Of a stretch of 64,000 bases of DNA, positions 38,491-48,800 are shown piece by piece. The stretch's first letter is position 1. Each line of letters opens with the position of its first letter. The translations under genes and the position numbers were made by a program. The notes under the pieces are model-generated. The model was not told the origin of the DNA, searched no databases, and worked only from the letters and a program-made list of their open reading frames with translations. Source of the DNA: Arthrobacter nitroguajacolicus_D (GTDB taxonomy: Bacteria > Actinomycetota > Actinomycetes > Actinomycetales > Micrococcaceae); contig NZ_JAVDSH010000012.1 in assembly GCF_031455195.1 (NCBI RefSeq), positions 1 to 64,000 on the forward strand. Reading direction: 5' to 3'.

Positions 38491-41178
38491 CTAACCGCGC
38501 ATGGCCCGCCGGGCACTGTCCGTGCGCTGGGCCGCGTTGCCTATCCACACGTCGGCAGCCAGTATCGTGGCCCCTGCCGGTCCGGCAAGCACCGGATTGA
38601 ACTCAACCAGCGCAATGCCCGGATGGTCATCCTTTAGCTTTGCCAGTCGGGCGGCGACGTCCTCCAACGCTTCAACGTCCACAGCCGGCAGCCCCTGGTA
38701 GCCGAAGAGCTTCCGGGACGCGCGTGGTGAACGGATCACGTCATGCAGGTCCGCCGCGGACAGAGGGGGCACCCTGTGCGCCCAATCGTCCAGCAGGTTC
38801 ACGGCGTCGCCAGCCAGTCCAAAGGAGAGCACCGGGCCAAGCAGGGGGTCTTCCATGGCGCGGAAAGTGCACGCCTGGCCCACCGGGGCCATGGCCTGAA
38901 CTTCCAGCGCCGGCGATCCGTAGGGTTCGAGTGCCCGGCGCATCTGCGCGATGTTTTGCCGCAGGGATTCAGGGTCCTGGATGTCCAGCCGGACGCCGCC
39001 CAGGTCCAGCCGGTGCCGAAGGGCAGGATCTGTGGTCTTCAGGACCACGGGCCATCCGGCTTTGTCCGCGGCGGCCACGGCCTCATCCGGCGTAGCAAAG
39101 CCGAAGGTGGGGACCACCTCAATTCCGTAGCCGCCCAGCAACGCCGCAGCAGCACCGGCGTCGAGCTTCTTCAGCTTCTCGCCGGTCACGCCCGCGAGCA
39201 TCGCCGCCAGGGTCTCGTGGGTGCCGTCGACGTCGCAGCCCTCCGGTTCGACAAAAAGTCCCTGGTCCCGGTCACGCCATTGCGCGTACCGGACGATCGC
39301 CGCCAGGGCGGCAACGGCCGCACCGGCATTGGAGTAGCAAGGCAGCGCGGGTTTGCCTGACAGGCCCACCATGCCCTCCACATGAACCGAAAAATCCAGG
39401 ATCCCGGTGAAGGCGGCCACCACTGGTTTGCCCGCCTCGGCGCTGCATTCGGCAAGTACGCCCGCCAAAGCCTCCACGGTGAGGCCGCGCGCGGGGAGGA
39501 GGGCCGCGACGACGGCGTGCACGGATTCGTCCGCGAGGCTCTCCTGGAGGCTGGCCCGCAGGGCGGGCAAAGCCAGCGACATGCCGGCGTCGAGATCCAC
39601 ATCCGTCACCAGGCGGTTGACGTCGAGGCCGAGCGGAACCGCGGTGTCGGCCACCACTTTGCCCAGCGCGACCGAATTCGAGTAGACGGCAAGGCCCGGA
39701 CCTTTGGGCAGTGCCTGCGTGGACACGATCTGCGCGATATCCATGAGCTGTTCGATGGTCTCGACACGGATGACGCCGGCCTGCCGCATCATGGCGTCCA
39801 CCGCGGCGCCTGGTGCCTGGGTGGTCCGGACCTCGTGGCCCGGTGGCAGGCTGAGCCCGGTGACATCGGACTTGGCCACGATGACAGGCTTGCTGCGGGA
39901 CAAGCGCCGCGCCAGTCGGGAGAACTTTCGGGGGTTGCCAATGGATTCCAGGTAGAGGCCTACGGCGGAGGTATCGGCGTCGTCCTCCCAATATTGCATG
40001 GCGTCGTTGCCTGAAACGTCGGCACGGTTGCCGGCGGAGAGGAAGGAGGACAACCCGAGCCGACGGCGGCTGGCTGCCGCGTAGACGGCCACTCCGACGG
40101 CCGCCGATTGGCTGAACAGGCCTAGGCTGCCCCTGGGCGGCATGGTGGGTGCCATGGAAGCGTTCAGCGACACGGAAGGGTGGGTGTTCAGGATCCCGAG
40201 GGACTCCGGGCCGATGACGCGCATGCCATTGGCCCGGGCGCGCCGTACCAACTCGTGCTGGCGGAGGAGCCCGCGTTCGCCGTCGTCGGCGAACCCGGCC
40301 GTTGCCACCACGATGCCCTTCACACCCGCTGCAGCGCAGTCGTCAACCACCTTGGGCACTTCGTCGTAGGGGACGGCGATGATGGCAAGCTGCACCGGGT
40401 CAGGGATCTCGGACAATTTGGCGTAGGACATCATGCCGGCCAGTTCCAGGGCTTCCGGGTTGACGGCGTACACCGGGCCTGTGAAGCCGCCTTCAATGAT
40501 GTGTTCCAGCAGTTGGTAGCCCACCGTCCCCCACTTGCGGCTGGCACCGATAACAGCAACGGACGACGGCGACAACAGGTCGCGTACGCTGCGTGCCTCT
40601 GCGCGGTGCTCCCGTGACTCCATGACGGCGCGGGATTTCTCTGTGGGGTCGATGTTGAACTCAACGCTGACGACGCCGTCGTCGAATTGCCGTTTGAGGT
40701 CGTAGCCTGCGTCCGCGAACACCATGAGCATCTTCCGGTTGTCCGGGAGGACCTCGGCGGTGAAGCGGCGGATGCCGTTCTCGCGGGCGGCTACGGCCAG
40801 GTGCTCCAGGAGAATCGAACCAATGCCCCGGCCCTGGTGTGCGTCGGAAATGTTGAAGGCGACTTCGGCTTCCAGCGGATCGTCCAGCCGGTCGTACCGG
40901 CCAATGCCCATGATCTCGCCACCGATGGTGATCACGAACGCCACCCGGTTGATGTGGTCCACTTCGGTGAACCGCCGCACTTCCTTGCCGGAGAGCCTTG
41001 GCTTGAAGGAGAAGAACCGCATGTAGATGGAAGCCTGGGACTGGCCGGCGTGGAATGCCTGCAGCGCATCGGCGTCCTCGGGCCGTATCGGCCGCAGGTG
41101 GGCTGTACCGCCGTCGCGCAGCACGACATCGGCCTCCCAATATTCCGGATAAATGCCGACGCCGGGCTGATCCACCAT
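38491..41178 (-). CDS. GNAT / acyl-CoA synthetase fusion (Pat-like protein acetyltransferase)
   Basis: An 895-residue multidomain protein. Residues ~15-170 are a GNAT acetyltransferase (acetyl-CoA loop HQGRGIGSILLEHLAVAARENG). Residues ~200-310 are a CoA-binding domain (VAVIGASRKWGTVGYQLLEHII). Residues ~330-480 are a succinyl-CoA-ligase-like domain, and ~670-890 an ATP-grasp domain (GWPVVLKTTDPALRHR). Relatives (Salmonella Pat) acetylate and silence acetyl-CoA synthetase; there the GNAT domain is C-terminal, here it is N-terminal. The SHTG-type phosphohistidine motif of active ADP-forming synthetases is not visible (VRTTQAPG is in that place), so that half is probably sensory. The ATG lies 6 bases after TAGGCT. 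Confidence 0.88.
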   Translation of the reverse strand: MVDQPGVGIYPEYWEADVVLRDGGTAHLRPIRPEDADALQAFHAGQSQASIYMRFFSFKPRLSGKEVRRFTEVDHINRVAFVITIGGEIMGIGRYDRLDDPLEAEVAFNISDAHQGRGIGSILLEHLAVAARENGIRRFTAEVLPDNRKMLMVFADAGYDLKRQFDDGVVSVEFNIDPTEKSRAVMESREHRAEARSVRDLLSPSSVAVIGASRKWGTVGYQLLEHIIEGGFTGPVYAVNPEALELAGMMSYAKLSEIPDPVQLAIIAVPYDEVPKVVDDCAAAGVKGIVVATAGFADDGERGLLRQHELVRRARANGMRVIGPESLGILNTHPSVSLNASMAPTMPPRGSLGLFSQSAAVGVAVYAAASRRRLGLSSFLSAGNRADVSGNDAMQYWEDDADTSAVGLYLESIGNPRKFSRLARRLSRSKPVIVAKSDVTGLSLPPGHEVRTTQAPGAAVDAMMRQAGVIRVETIEQLMDIAQIVSTQALPKGPGLAVYSNSVALGKVVADTAVPLGLDVNRLVTDVDLDAGMSLALPALRASLQESLADESVHAVVAALLPARGLTVEALAGVLAECSAEAGKPVVAAFTGILDFSVHVEGMVGLSGKPALPCYSNAGAAVAALAAIVRYAQWRDRDQGLFVEPEGCDVDGTHETLAAMLAGVTGEKLKKLDAGAAAALLGGYGIEVVPTFGFATPDEAVAAADKAGWPVVLKTTDPALRHRLDLGGVRLDIQDPESLRQNIAQMRRALEPYGSPALEVQAMAPVGQACTFRAMEDPLLGPVLSFGLAGDAVNLLDDWAHRVPPLSAADLHDVIRSPRASRKLFGYQGLPAVDVEALEDVAARLAKLKDDHPGIALVEFNPVLAGPAGATILAADVWIGNAAQRTDSARRAMRG

Positions 41179-41233
41179 AGGCTTAGCCTAGCTAAAACAT
41201 CCGCAGTACAACTTTCAAGGATTTACCGACCCC

Positions 41234-43750
41234 ATGGCCCGCAGCCAATCTTCCGCACGCAAAGCCGAGCCCCTCGGCGATTTCACCGAGAACATCGTCG
41301 ATATCGACGTCACTTCCGAGATGGAAGGCTCCTTCCTGGAGTACGCCTACTCGGTGATTTATTCGCGCGCCCTCCCCGACGCACGCGACGGACTGAAGCC
41401 TGTTCAACGGCGCATCCTCTACATGATGGCGGACATGGGTTTGCGCCCTGACCGCGGCCACGTCAAGAGCGCACGCGTGGTGGGCGAAGTCATGGGTAAG
41501 CTCCACCCGCACGGCGACGCGGCGATCTACGACGCCATGGTGCGCATGGCCCAGGACTTCTCCCTCCGCCTGCCACTGATCGATGGTCACGGCAACTTCG
41601 GCTCGCTCGACGACGGTCCGGCCGCCCCGCGTTACACCGAGGCCCGGCTCGCGGCCGCTGCGCTGACCATGACCGACCACCTCGACGAAGACGTGGTGGA
41701 CTTCGTCCCCAACTACGACAACCAGTTGACGCAGCCGGACGTCCTCCCGGCAGCGTTCCCCAACCTGCTGGTCAACGGCACCACCGGTATCGCTGTAGGC
41801 ATGGCCACCAACATGGCGCCACACAACCTGGTGGAGGTCATCGCCGCAGCACGACACCTGATTGCCAACCCCGATGCCACACTCGAGGACATCATGCGGT
41901 TCGTCCCCGGACCCGACCTCCCCACCGGCGGCCGGATCGTGGGCCTGGACGGAATCCGCGACGCCTACGCAACGGGGCGGGGTTCCTTCAAGACCCGCGC
42001 CAAGGTGGAAGTGGAACAGCTCTCCGCCCGCCGCACCGGGCTTGTGGTCACCGAGCTCCCGTACATGGTGGGCCCGGAAAAGGTCATCGAGAAGATCAAG
42101 GACGCCGTCAACGCCAAGAAGTTGACGGGCATCAGCGATGTGGTGGACCTGACGGACCGGAACCACGGCCTCCGGCTGGTCATCGAGTTGAAGAACGGCT
42201 TCAACCCCAACGCCGTCCTCCAGCAGCTGTACCGCTATTCGCCCATGGAAGATTCCTTCGGCATCAACAACGTGACCCTGGTGGACGGCCAGCCGCAGAC
42301 GCTTGGCCTGCTGCAGTTGCTCCAGGTGTACGTTGAGCACCGCCTGAATGTAGTGCGCCGCCGGACCTCGTTCCGCCTGGGCAAGAAGAAGGACCGCCTC
42401 CACCTGGTGGAGGGCCTGTTGATCGCGATCGTGGATATCGACGAGGTCATCCAGATCATCCGTTCCTCCGATGAGGCTTCGGCTGCGCGTGAGCGGCTGA
42501 TGTCCATTTACGACCTCACCGAGATCCAGGCGAACTACATCCTGGAACTTCGCCTGCGTCAGCTGACCAAGTACTCACGGCTGGAACTGGAGAAGGAACA
42601 GGACGAACTGCGCCGCGAAATCGAAGCACTCGAGGCCATCCTCGCCTCCGACGAGCTGCTCAGGGACCTTGTGTCCGGCGAGCTCGGAGTGATCGCCGAG
42701 AAGTACGGCACTCCCCGGCGCACAGTACTCCTTGAATCCGAAGCTGTCTCGCCCACAGTGGCCGCCGCACTCGCGGCCGCGGCACCGGGACCCAAGGGCA
42801 AGGGTGCGGCACTTCCACTGGAGATCCCGGATGACCCCTGCTGGGCTTTGCTCAGTGTCTCCGGCCAGATCGCCAGGACCTCCAACCAGGAACCGTTGGC
42901 GGAAGCCGGACCACGGGCCAAGCACGATGTGTTCCGTTCGGTCGTGAAGACCACCGCCCGCGGCGAAATCGGTGCCGTCACTTCCCAGGGCCGGATGCTC
43001 CGGCTGCAGGTGATGGACATGCCTGCCCTGCCGCCGGTCTCCGGCCTCCCCAACCTGGCAGGGGGCGTGCCCGCAAAGGACTTCATCACCTTGACAAAGG
43101 GCGAGACCCTGGTTGCCTTCGTGCCCTTGGATTCCGTCCTGGCGATCGGAACCGCCCAGGGCGTCGTGAAACGCGTCCAGCCCGACTACCCGCTTAACCG
43201 CGAGGATTGGGAAATCATCGCCCTCAAGGACAAGGACTCGGTACTCGCCGTGGAACCGGCGCAGGAGGAAGACGTCGATCTCGTCTTCGTGACCAGGCAG
43301 GCCCAACTTCTGCGGTTCAGTGCCTCCAACGTCCGCCCACAGGGACGGACAGCAGGCGGCATGGCCGGGATCAAGCTGGCCGCGGGCGACGAAGTCATCC
43401 ATTTCAGCGCCGTGCGCGCCAACGATCCTGCCGCCGTCGTGGTGACCATAGCCGGCACGAACGGCGCATTGCCGGGGACGGCACCGGGAACTGCCAAGGT
43501 GACGGCGTTCGACGAGTATCCGGCGAAGGGCCGCGCCACCGGTGGCGTGCGCGTCCACCGCTTCCTCAAGGGCGAAGACACGCTGCTCCTGGCGTGGGCA
43601 GGGCACGGTCCGGCCAAGGCGTCCTCCGCAGCCGGCGTGGCCAGGGCATTGCCCCACGAGCATGGACGCAGGGACGGATCCGGGGTTCCGTTGTCGCAGC
43701 CTGTGGAAGCAATCGGGCCCAGCATGGCGTGGACTGAAGCCGCCGAATAA
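41234..43750 (+). CDS. parC: DNA topoisomerase IV subunit A
   Basis: An 838-residue type IIA topoisomerase A subunit. The catalytic Tyr134 is in AAPRYTEARL; the QRRILYMMADMGLRPDRGHVKSARVVGEVMGKLHPHGD region (seen as QRRILYMMADMG and KLHPHGDAAIYDAMVRMAQ) is the quinolone-resistance-determining region. A tower/coiled-coil part (LRLRQLTKYSRLELEKEQDE) and a C-terminal beta-pinwheel follow. The pinwheel lacks the canonical GyrA box (QRRGGKG) and has only degenerate GRTAGGMAGIKL-type blades, which favours ParC over GyrA. The partner ParE is 12 kb away on the other strand. Confidence 0.9.
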   Translation: MARSQSSARKAEPLGDFTENIVDIDVTSEMEGSFLEYAYSVIYSRALPDARDGLKPVQRRILYMMADMGLRPDRGHVKSARVVGEVMGKLHPHGDAAIYDAMVRMAQDFSLRLPLIDGHGNFGSLDDGPAAPRYTEARLAAAALTMTDHLDEDVVDFVPNYDNQLTQPDVLPAAFPNLLVNGTTGIAVGMATNMAPHNLVEVIAAARHLIANPDATLEDIMRFVPGPDLPTGGRIVGLDGIRDAYATGRGSFKTRAKVEVEQLSARRTGLVVTELPYMVGPEKVIEKIKDAVNAKKLTGISDVVDLTDRNHGLRLVIELKNGFNPNAVLQQLYRYSPMEDSFGINNVTLVDGQPQTLGLLQLLQVYVEHRLNVVRRRTSFRLGKKKDRLHLVEGLLIAIVDIDEVIQIIRSSDEASAARERLMSIYDLTEIQANYILELRLRQLTKYSRLELEKEQDELRREIEALEAILASDELLRDLVSGELGVIAEKYGTPRRTVLLESEAVSPTVAAALAAAAPGPKGKGAALPLEIPDDPCWALLSVSGQIARTSNQEPLAEAGPRAKHDVFRSVVKTTARGEIGAVTSQGRMLRLQVMDMPALPPVSGLPNLAGGVPAKDFITLTKGETLVAFVPLDSVLAIGTAQGVVKRVQPDYPLNREDWEIIALKDKDSVLAVEPAQEEDVDLVFVTRQAQLLRFSASNVRPQGRTAGGMAGIKLAAGDEVIHFSAVRANDPAAVVVTIAGTNGALPGTAPGTAKVTAFDEYPAKGRATGGVRVHRFLKGEDTLLLAWAGHGPAKASSAAGVARALPHEHGRRDGSGVPLSQPVEAIGPSMAWTEAAE

Positions 43751-43768
43751 CGTGTTGATGGCGAAAAG

Positions 43769-43798
43769 CAGGGCCGGCGGTCACAACCGCCGGCCCTG
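43769..43798. terminator. Terminator between parC and the VOC gene
   Basis: CAGGGCCGGCGGT (43769-43781) pairs perfectly with ACCGCCGGCCCTG (43786-43798), loop CACA. Flanking GGCGA (43760-43764) and TCGCC (43799-43803) lengthen the structure. It lies between two convergent genes and can serve both. Confidence 0.85.
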
Positions 43799-43831
43799 TC
43801 GCCTTTCCTATGCAGTGAAGCCAGGGAACGT

Positions 43832-44215
43832 TCAGATGCCCTGGTTGAGGCTCAGAATGTTGCCTTCACTGTCCAGGAACCATGCTGCTTTCTCCCCGTC
43901 CGGCATCGTGGCAATGCCGTTCTCGGTTTTCAGTCCGGGGAAATCGTAGTCCTCGAACTTCACTCCTTTGTCCCGCAGCTCCGCAACGGTGGCAGCGACA
44001 TCATCCACCATCCAGCCTATTTGGGTGTTCTTTGCCGTCCCCGCATTGGACGTCTGGTAAATGAAGAACCCTGTTCCGTTTCCGCACCTGTACTGGAGGT
44101 TGTCATTGGCGTCGGGGTTCTCCGGTTCCAGTCCCAGTTTCTCGCTATAGTAAGCGCGGGCCCGGGCTATGTCCTGTGCCGGTAGGACGGCACCAACCTG
44201 CTGATCCTTGAGCAT
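43832..44215 (-). CDS. VOC-family (glyoxalase/bleomycin-resistance-like) protein
   Basis: A 127-residue vicinal-oxygen-chelate protein built from two beta-alpha-beta-beta-beta units: VGAVLPAQDIARARAYYSEKLGL at the start, IGWMVDDVAATVAELRDKGVKFED in the middle and AAWFLDSEGNILSLNQ at the end, where Glu is the usual metal ligand. The enzyme activity, if any, is unknown. A GGAAAG precedes the ATG. It stands alone, convergent with parC and divergent from the DinB-like gene. Confidence 0.87.
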   Translation of the reverse strand: MLKDQQVGAVLPAQDIARARAYYSEKLGLEPENPDANDNLQYRCGNGTGFFIYQTSNAGTAKNTQIGWMVDDVAATVAELRDKGVKFEDYDFPGLKTENGIATMPDGEKAAWFLDSEGNILSLNQGI

Positions 44216-44343
44216 GATTTTCTCTTTCCGGCTCTCCTCCCGGAACGAACTTTACTCCTCGCCGTGATGGGAAGTAATTGGGAACAGGCACCGTTTTTCG
44301 GCGTTGGCGGGGAGGCCGGGGCAGTTCGGCTTAGACTGGCGAC

Positions 44344-44862
44344 ATGCCGATCATCCCTGATGAAAAAGACTGGACCTGGGTGCTCTCAGAGCCCTGCCCC
44401 GAGTGCGGTTTCGACTCCGCCACGGTGACCCCATCGACCGTGCCGGGCACTGTCCTGAACATGCTGCCGCGGTGGCGGGCCGTCCTGCGCCGCGAGGATG
44501 TTGCGGTACGGCCCAACGACCACACATGGTCCACCTTGGAGTATGCGTGCCATGTGCGCGACGTCTTTAGCCTGTTCGACCAGCGGTTGAACCTGATGCT
44601 GGCCGAAGAGGATGCCCAGTTCGCCAACTGGGACCAGGACCAGGCAGCCATCGACGGCGAGTACGGCTCCGCGGACCCCCGGACGGTGGCCGACGAACTG
44701 CAAGCCGAGGGCGCCACCATCGCCGAGTCCTTTGCCCGGGTCCGGGAGGAAGACTGGGAGCGGACAGGAACGCGCAGCAACGGCTCAGCCTTCACCGTGC
44801 TGACGTTCTCGCAGTACTTCCTTCATGACGTCGTCCACCACCTGCACGACGTGGACGGCTAG
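44344..44862 (+). CDS. DinB-family putative metal-dependent protein
   Basis: A 172-residue four-helix-bundle protein of the DinB/MDMPI type. Candidate metal-binding His residues are in EYACHVRDVF and HDVVHHLHDVDG. An N-terminal CPECGF and SATVTPSTVPGT precede the bundle, as in a group of actinobacterial relatives related to mycothiol-dependent isomerases. Its activity is unknown; thiol transferase functions occur in the family. The ATG lies 6 bases after TAGACT (44332-44337), a probable leaderless start. Its stop overlaps the stop of the convergent GNAT gene. Confidence 0.83.
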   Translation: MPIIPDEKDWTWVLSEPCPECGFDSATVTPSTVPGTVLNMLPRWRAVLRREDVAVRPNDHTWSTLEYACHVRDVFSLFDQRLNLMLAEEDAQFANWDQDQAAIDGEYGSADPRTVADELQAEGATIAESFARVREEDWERTGTRSNGSAFTVLTFSQYFLHDVVHHLHDVDG

Positions 44863-45869
44863 AGCATTTTCTCCCACGTCATGCTGCGGTTAACCGGCTG
44901 GTAGCCCATGCCAAGATAGAGCTCCAAGGCGCCGGTGGGGTTGGCCGAGTCCACGTCAAGGGAGGCGACGTCCATCCCGGCCTGCGAGTATCGGCTCATG
45001 GCGTCTGCCAGGAGGGCCTGGGCGATTCCCCTGCCCCGATAGGCACGTCGGACGCCCAGGAGCTCGGTGTAGCCCTCCTTGAAACCGCGGTCACGTGCCG
45101 CGTCCGGGTCGTGGCTGGCCAGTTGGTAACCCACAACGTCACCCGTGGCCTGGTCGAGCACCACGGTGCTGAGATCATGCCGCGCTGTGGGCTCCCCGAT
45201 AGTGAACCGCCACGACTCCTCGTCCCTGGGTTCGCTTCCCCAATGGTCCCGGAAGGCATCGTTGTGGGCCTGCCGTACTGGTTCGAACAGGGATGGTTCC
45301 AGTGTCCGCAGTTCAAGTCCCCCACCGAGGGGAGCGTGGGGCAGTTCCGTGGATAGCGGCCGGTGCATCTCGTTGAACCAGCGCACTGCTCCGTAGCCGT
45401 GTCCCATCAGGAGCGCGGCCTGGTGCTCGTGCTGCTCTTCGGTTTGGATGCGCAACCGGGGCGGGGCCGTTGTGTGCCCCGCTGCCTGATCGTCGTCGAA
45501 GCGCCTCCGCACTTGCTCTTCCTGCCACACCAGCACGGCAGAGCCAATACCGCGCTGCTGCCACTCCGGGTCAACGCATGCCATCCCTGTGGCTTTGTCG
45601 CCGTCCGGGTTCTTGGTGATGCGCCCATAGGCCCGTGCCACCCCGTCGGCGTCGAAGCCCAGCAGCGTGCTGGCTTGCGGCGGATTCTTGCTGGACTCGA
45701 GGACATGGACCAGGTCGCCGCGCTTTTCATACCAGGCGGGACGTTCGACGGCGGCCGTCCTGGCGATCAGTCCGGCCCAGTTGTCCAGGTCCCCCATGGA
45801 CGCCGGCCGCCACTGGAGGCCCGTCACGACGACGTCGGGCATGGCTTGGCTTGCTGCTTCGAAAGGCAT
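44859..45869 (-). CDS. GNAT-family N-acetyltransferase with two GNAT-like halves
   Basis: A 336-residue acetyltransferase. The C-terminal half has a clear acetyl-CoA loop (GVRRAYRGRGIAQALLADAMSRY), and the N-terminal half has a second, weaker one (PEWQQRGIGSAVLVWQEEQ), so it is a tandem-GNAT protein like mycothiol synthase or aminoglycoside-type members. The substrate is unknown. The ATG lies 6 bases after TAGCCT, and this -10-like box overlaps the cydDC stop codon, so it may have its own leaderless promoter as well as read-through from cydDC 9 bases upstream. Confidence 0.83.
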   Translation of the reverse strand: MPFEAASQAMPDVVVTGLQWRPASMGDLDNWAGLIARTAAVERPAWYEKRGDLVHVLESSKNPPQASTLLGFDADGVARAYGRITKNPDGDKATGMACVDPEWQQRGIGSAVLVWQEEQVRRRFDDDQAAGHTTAPPRLRIQTEEQHEHQAALLMGHGYGAVRWFNEMHRPLSTELPHAPLGGGLELRTLEPSLFEPVRQAHNDAFRDHWGSEPRDEESWRFTIGEPTARHDLSTVVLDQATGDVVGYQLASHDPDAARDRGFKEGYTELLGVRRAYRGRGIAQALLADAMSRYSQAGMDVASLDVDSANPTGALELYLGMGYQPVNRSMTWEKML

Positions 45870-45878
45870 GCCAACAGG

Positions 45879-48800
45879 CTACTGAGGAGTAGCCCTTCCC
45901 ACCAGCTCCGCCGCGCCCACGCCGGGCGCCGCGCCAGTGGGCGCAGCAGTTCCCGCCGCACCCAGTTCCAGGCGCGCGTCCGCCGGATCGATATCCTCGG
46001 GATTGTGGGTGACAAGGACCACTGTGACGTCCTTGAGTCCCTTGCGGAGGATGGCCATCATTTCCCGGGCCGAGCCGGCATCCAGGTGGGCGGTGGGCTC
46101 GTCCAGGAGCAAAACGGAGGCACCGGTGAGAAGAGTCCTGGCCATCGCGAGCCGCTGCCGTTCCCCGCCGCTGAGGAAGGACCCGCCAGGTCCAATCCGG
46201 GCGTCCAGCCCGCCCGGCAATGACTCAACCAGAACATCCAATCCAACGTCCGCCAGCGCCTTGTGCATGTCCGCCTCAGTGGGTTTGGCTGACGCGGGCC
46301 GGCTCAGCAGGAGGTTCCCACGGATGGTGGAGTCGAAGAGGTGCGCCTCCTGCGGGCACCACGCTGCCGTGCCCGTCAGTTTCGCCGTTCCCTGCATCAA
46401 TGGGAGGAAGCCCAGCAGCACCGACAGGAGCGTGGATTTTCCTGCGCCGGAAGGTCCTGTAACGGACAGCCAGCGACCGGGTACCGCTTCCGCAGTGAGG
46501 CCTGCGAACACGTTCGGACCTCCAGGCCATGCCGCGGCAGCTCCCCTCAACTCCAGTCCCGCTTTGCCAGCGCAGTCAGGAAGCGGCCGGAGGCCGCCGT
46601 CGGGGTCTTCCGAAGCGTTCGCGGCGTCCAAGGCTCCGGAAGCAGCCACCCGACCCAGGACGGCTGCGAGCGCGGGGGCTTGGCGCACCGCGGACACGAT
46701 GCCCCCGAAGGGTTCCACCAGCGCCAGCAGCATCAGGACGATCACGGCTACGAGTTCGGGTGCTGCGGAGCCGTTGGCTACCGAGGGAGCACTGAGGACA
46801 CCCGCCCACAGGGCTGCCAGCGAGCACGCCAGGACGATCACGGCTTGCCCGAGCCCTTCGGCCCATGCCGAGCGCTGGGCGGAGACGGTGGCCGCGCGGT
46901 CCTTGCTGCGGAGGTCCTGGAGCACGGGCTCCCCCACTCCGTTGGCAGCCAGGTCAGCCCGTGCGTCCAGCGCCGCAGCGACACCCTTCAGCACCACGGA
47001 GCGCACCTGCTGTTCTGATTTTGCGGCGTTCCTGTCGGCCAGGACGGCAAGCAGCGGAGCAATAGCCAAGCCGATGACCGAGGCAAGCACCACGGCGGGC
47101 ACTGCTGCGGGCATGACGAGGGTGGTGGCGATGATGGCAGCTCCGCTGACTCCTGCGGCGGTGGCCGGAGGCAGTGCAACGCGAGGCAGGAGGTCGCGGA
47201 GGGTGTCGACGTCGTCCACGATGGACCCCAACACGTTGCCGCCTTGGAGGAGCCGACGAAGGGAGAGTGCCCTCCGGCTCAGTGTTGCCCAGAGTGCGCC
47301 CCGGAGGCGGGTCATGGCGGCGAACACGGCATCGTGGGTCAGCAGGCGCTCGCAGTACCGCAGGACTGCCCTTCCAATACCGAAAAACCTGACACCCACT
47401 ATCGCGCCGAGCAGGTAGAGGATGGGCGGCTGCTCGCTGGCCCTGATAATCAGCCATCCGGACAGCCCGGACAGTGCTACGGCGAACAAGGCGGCCAAGA
47501 CTGCGACGACCCCAGCGGCGGCGAACTTCCAGCGGACGGGTTTCAGGACGCCGAGCAGGCGTTGAAGGCTTCCGGACCGGTGGGCGGCCGGCACGAGGCC
47601 GTCCTGGCCTGCGGAGTTATTCGCAGGGGTGGCTTCCGTGTGGCGCCCGGCGGGCCGCACGGCGTCCTCCCGGATCGGTGGTGCCGGGTACGGGTGCTTG
47701 CGCCCCAAGGGCACAAGGTGGTCGGCGAGCGCCCGTGTGGCGGCGTCGTGGGCCACCAGGATCACCGTGACTGAGCCGCGGAGTGATTCCATGGCATTCC
47801 GCACCACGCTGGCGGAGTAGTGGTCCAGGTGGGCGGTGGGCTCGTCGAGCAGCAACAGGCTGGCCCCGGCTTCCACGCGCGCCAGCCCGCGGGCCAGTGC
47901 CACACGGCGAAGTTCGCCTGGGCTCAGCTCAGCGGGGTGCTTGGCTGCCAGGTGGTCTGCTGAGGTCTTTTTCAGGACACGTGCGGCAGCTTCGGCGGTG
48001 TTGCCGTCGTATCCGTCCAGGTAGAGCTCAATTTCCTGCTGGACCGTTTCAGCTGCCATGACAGGATGCTGTGGCACCCATGCCACAGTCCCTTGTCCTG
48101 CGCCCCTGACATGCCCGGTGACCGCTGTACCCGTTCCCGGCCCGATGAGCCCGGCCAGGACAGCAAGGACGGTGCTCTTTCCGGTCCCGCTGTCCCCGTC
48201 CAGGGCGGTGATGTTGCCCTGTTTCGCGGTAAAGCTGAGGGGCCCGACGGCGGCCGCGGACCTGCCGTTGTACGTCACCGAAAGATCAGTCACCACGGTG
48301 TCGGCCTGCCCTGGCGTCCCGGGGCTTGATTGCAGTTGCTGGTGCGTGGGTGCTCCCAGCACCGCCTTGGTGGTTTCGAGGGCGGCGCGGCCGTCGTCGC
48401 TGGCGTGGTGGGCGGTACCCAGTTCCCGGAGAGGCAGGTAGCAGTCAGGGGCAAGGATCAATGCCAACAGCCCTGCTTCCAGCGCCATGTCCCCAGCGAC
48501 GAGCCTGACACCGATGAACACCGCAACAACAGCTACGGAGATCGTGGCTATGAGCTCCAAGGCAAGCGCCGAAAGGAATGCGGTTCGGAGGGTGCCCATG
48601 GTTCGACTGCGGTATTGCTCGGAAATATCCTCCAGGGCTGCGCGTTGCTCGCTGGCTCGGCCCAGGCCCACCAGGACCGGCAGGCCCTTGGCGAGCTCAA
48701 GAATGTGCCCGGAGAGCTTCCGCAGGGTGGTCTGCGCGTCGCGGACACTGTCCTCGGTGTGCCGGCCGATCAGGACCATGAACAACGGAACCAAGGGAAC

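Noticed and set aside
41234..43750. gyrA instead of parC
   Set aside because: The C-terminal domain lacks the GyrA box and the gene has no gyrB/dnaA neighbourhood; parE is in the same window.
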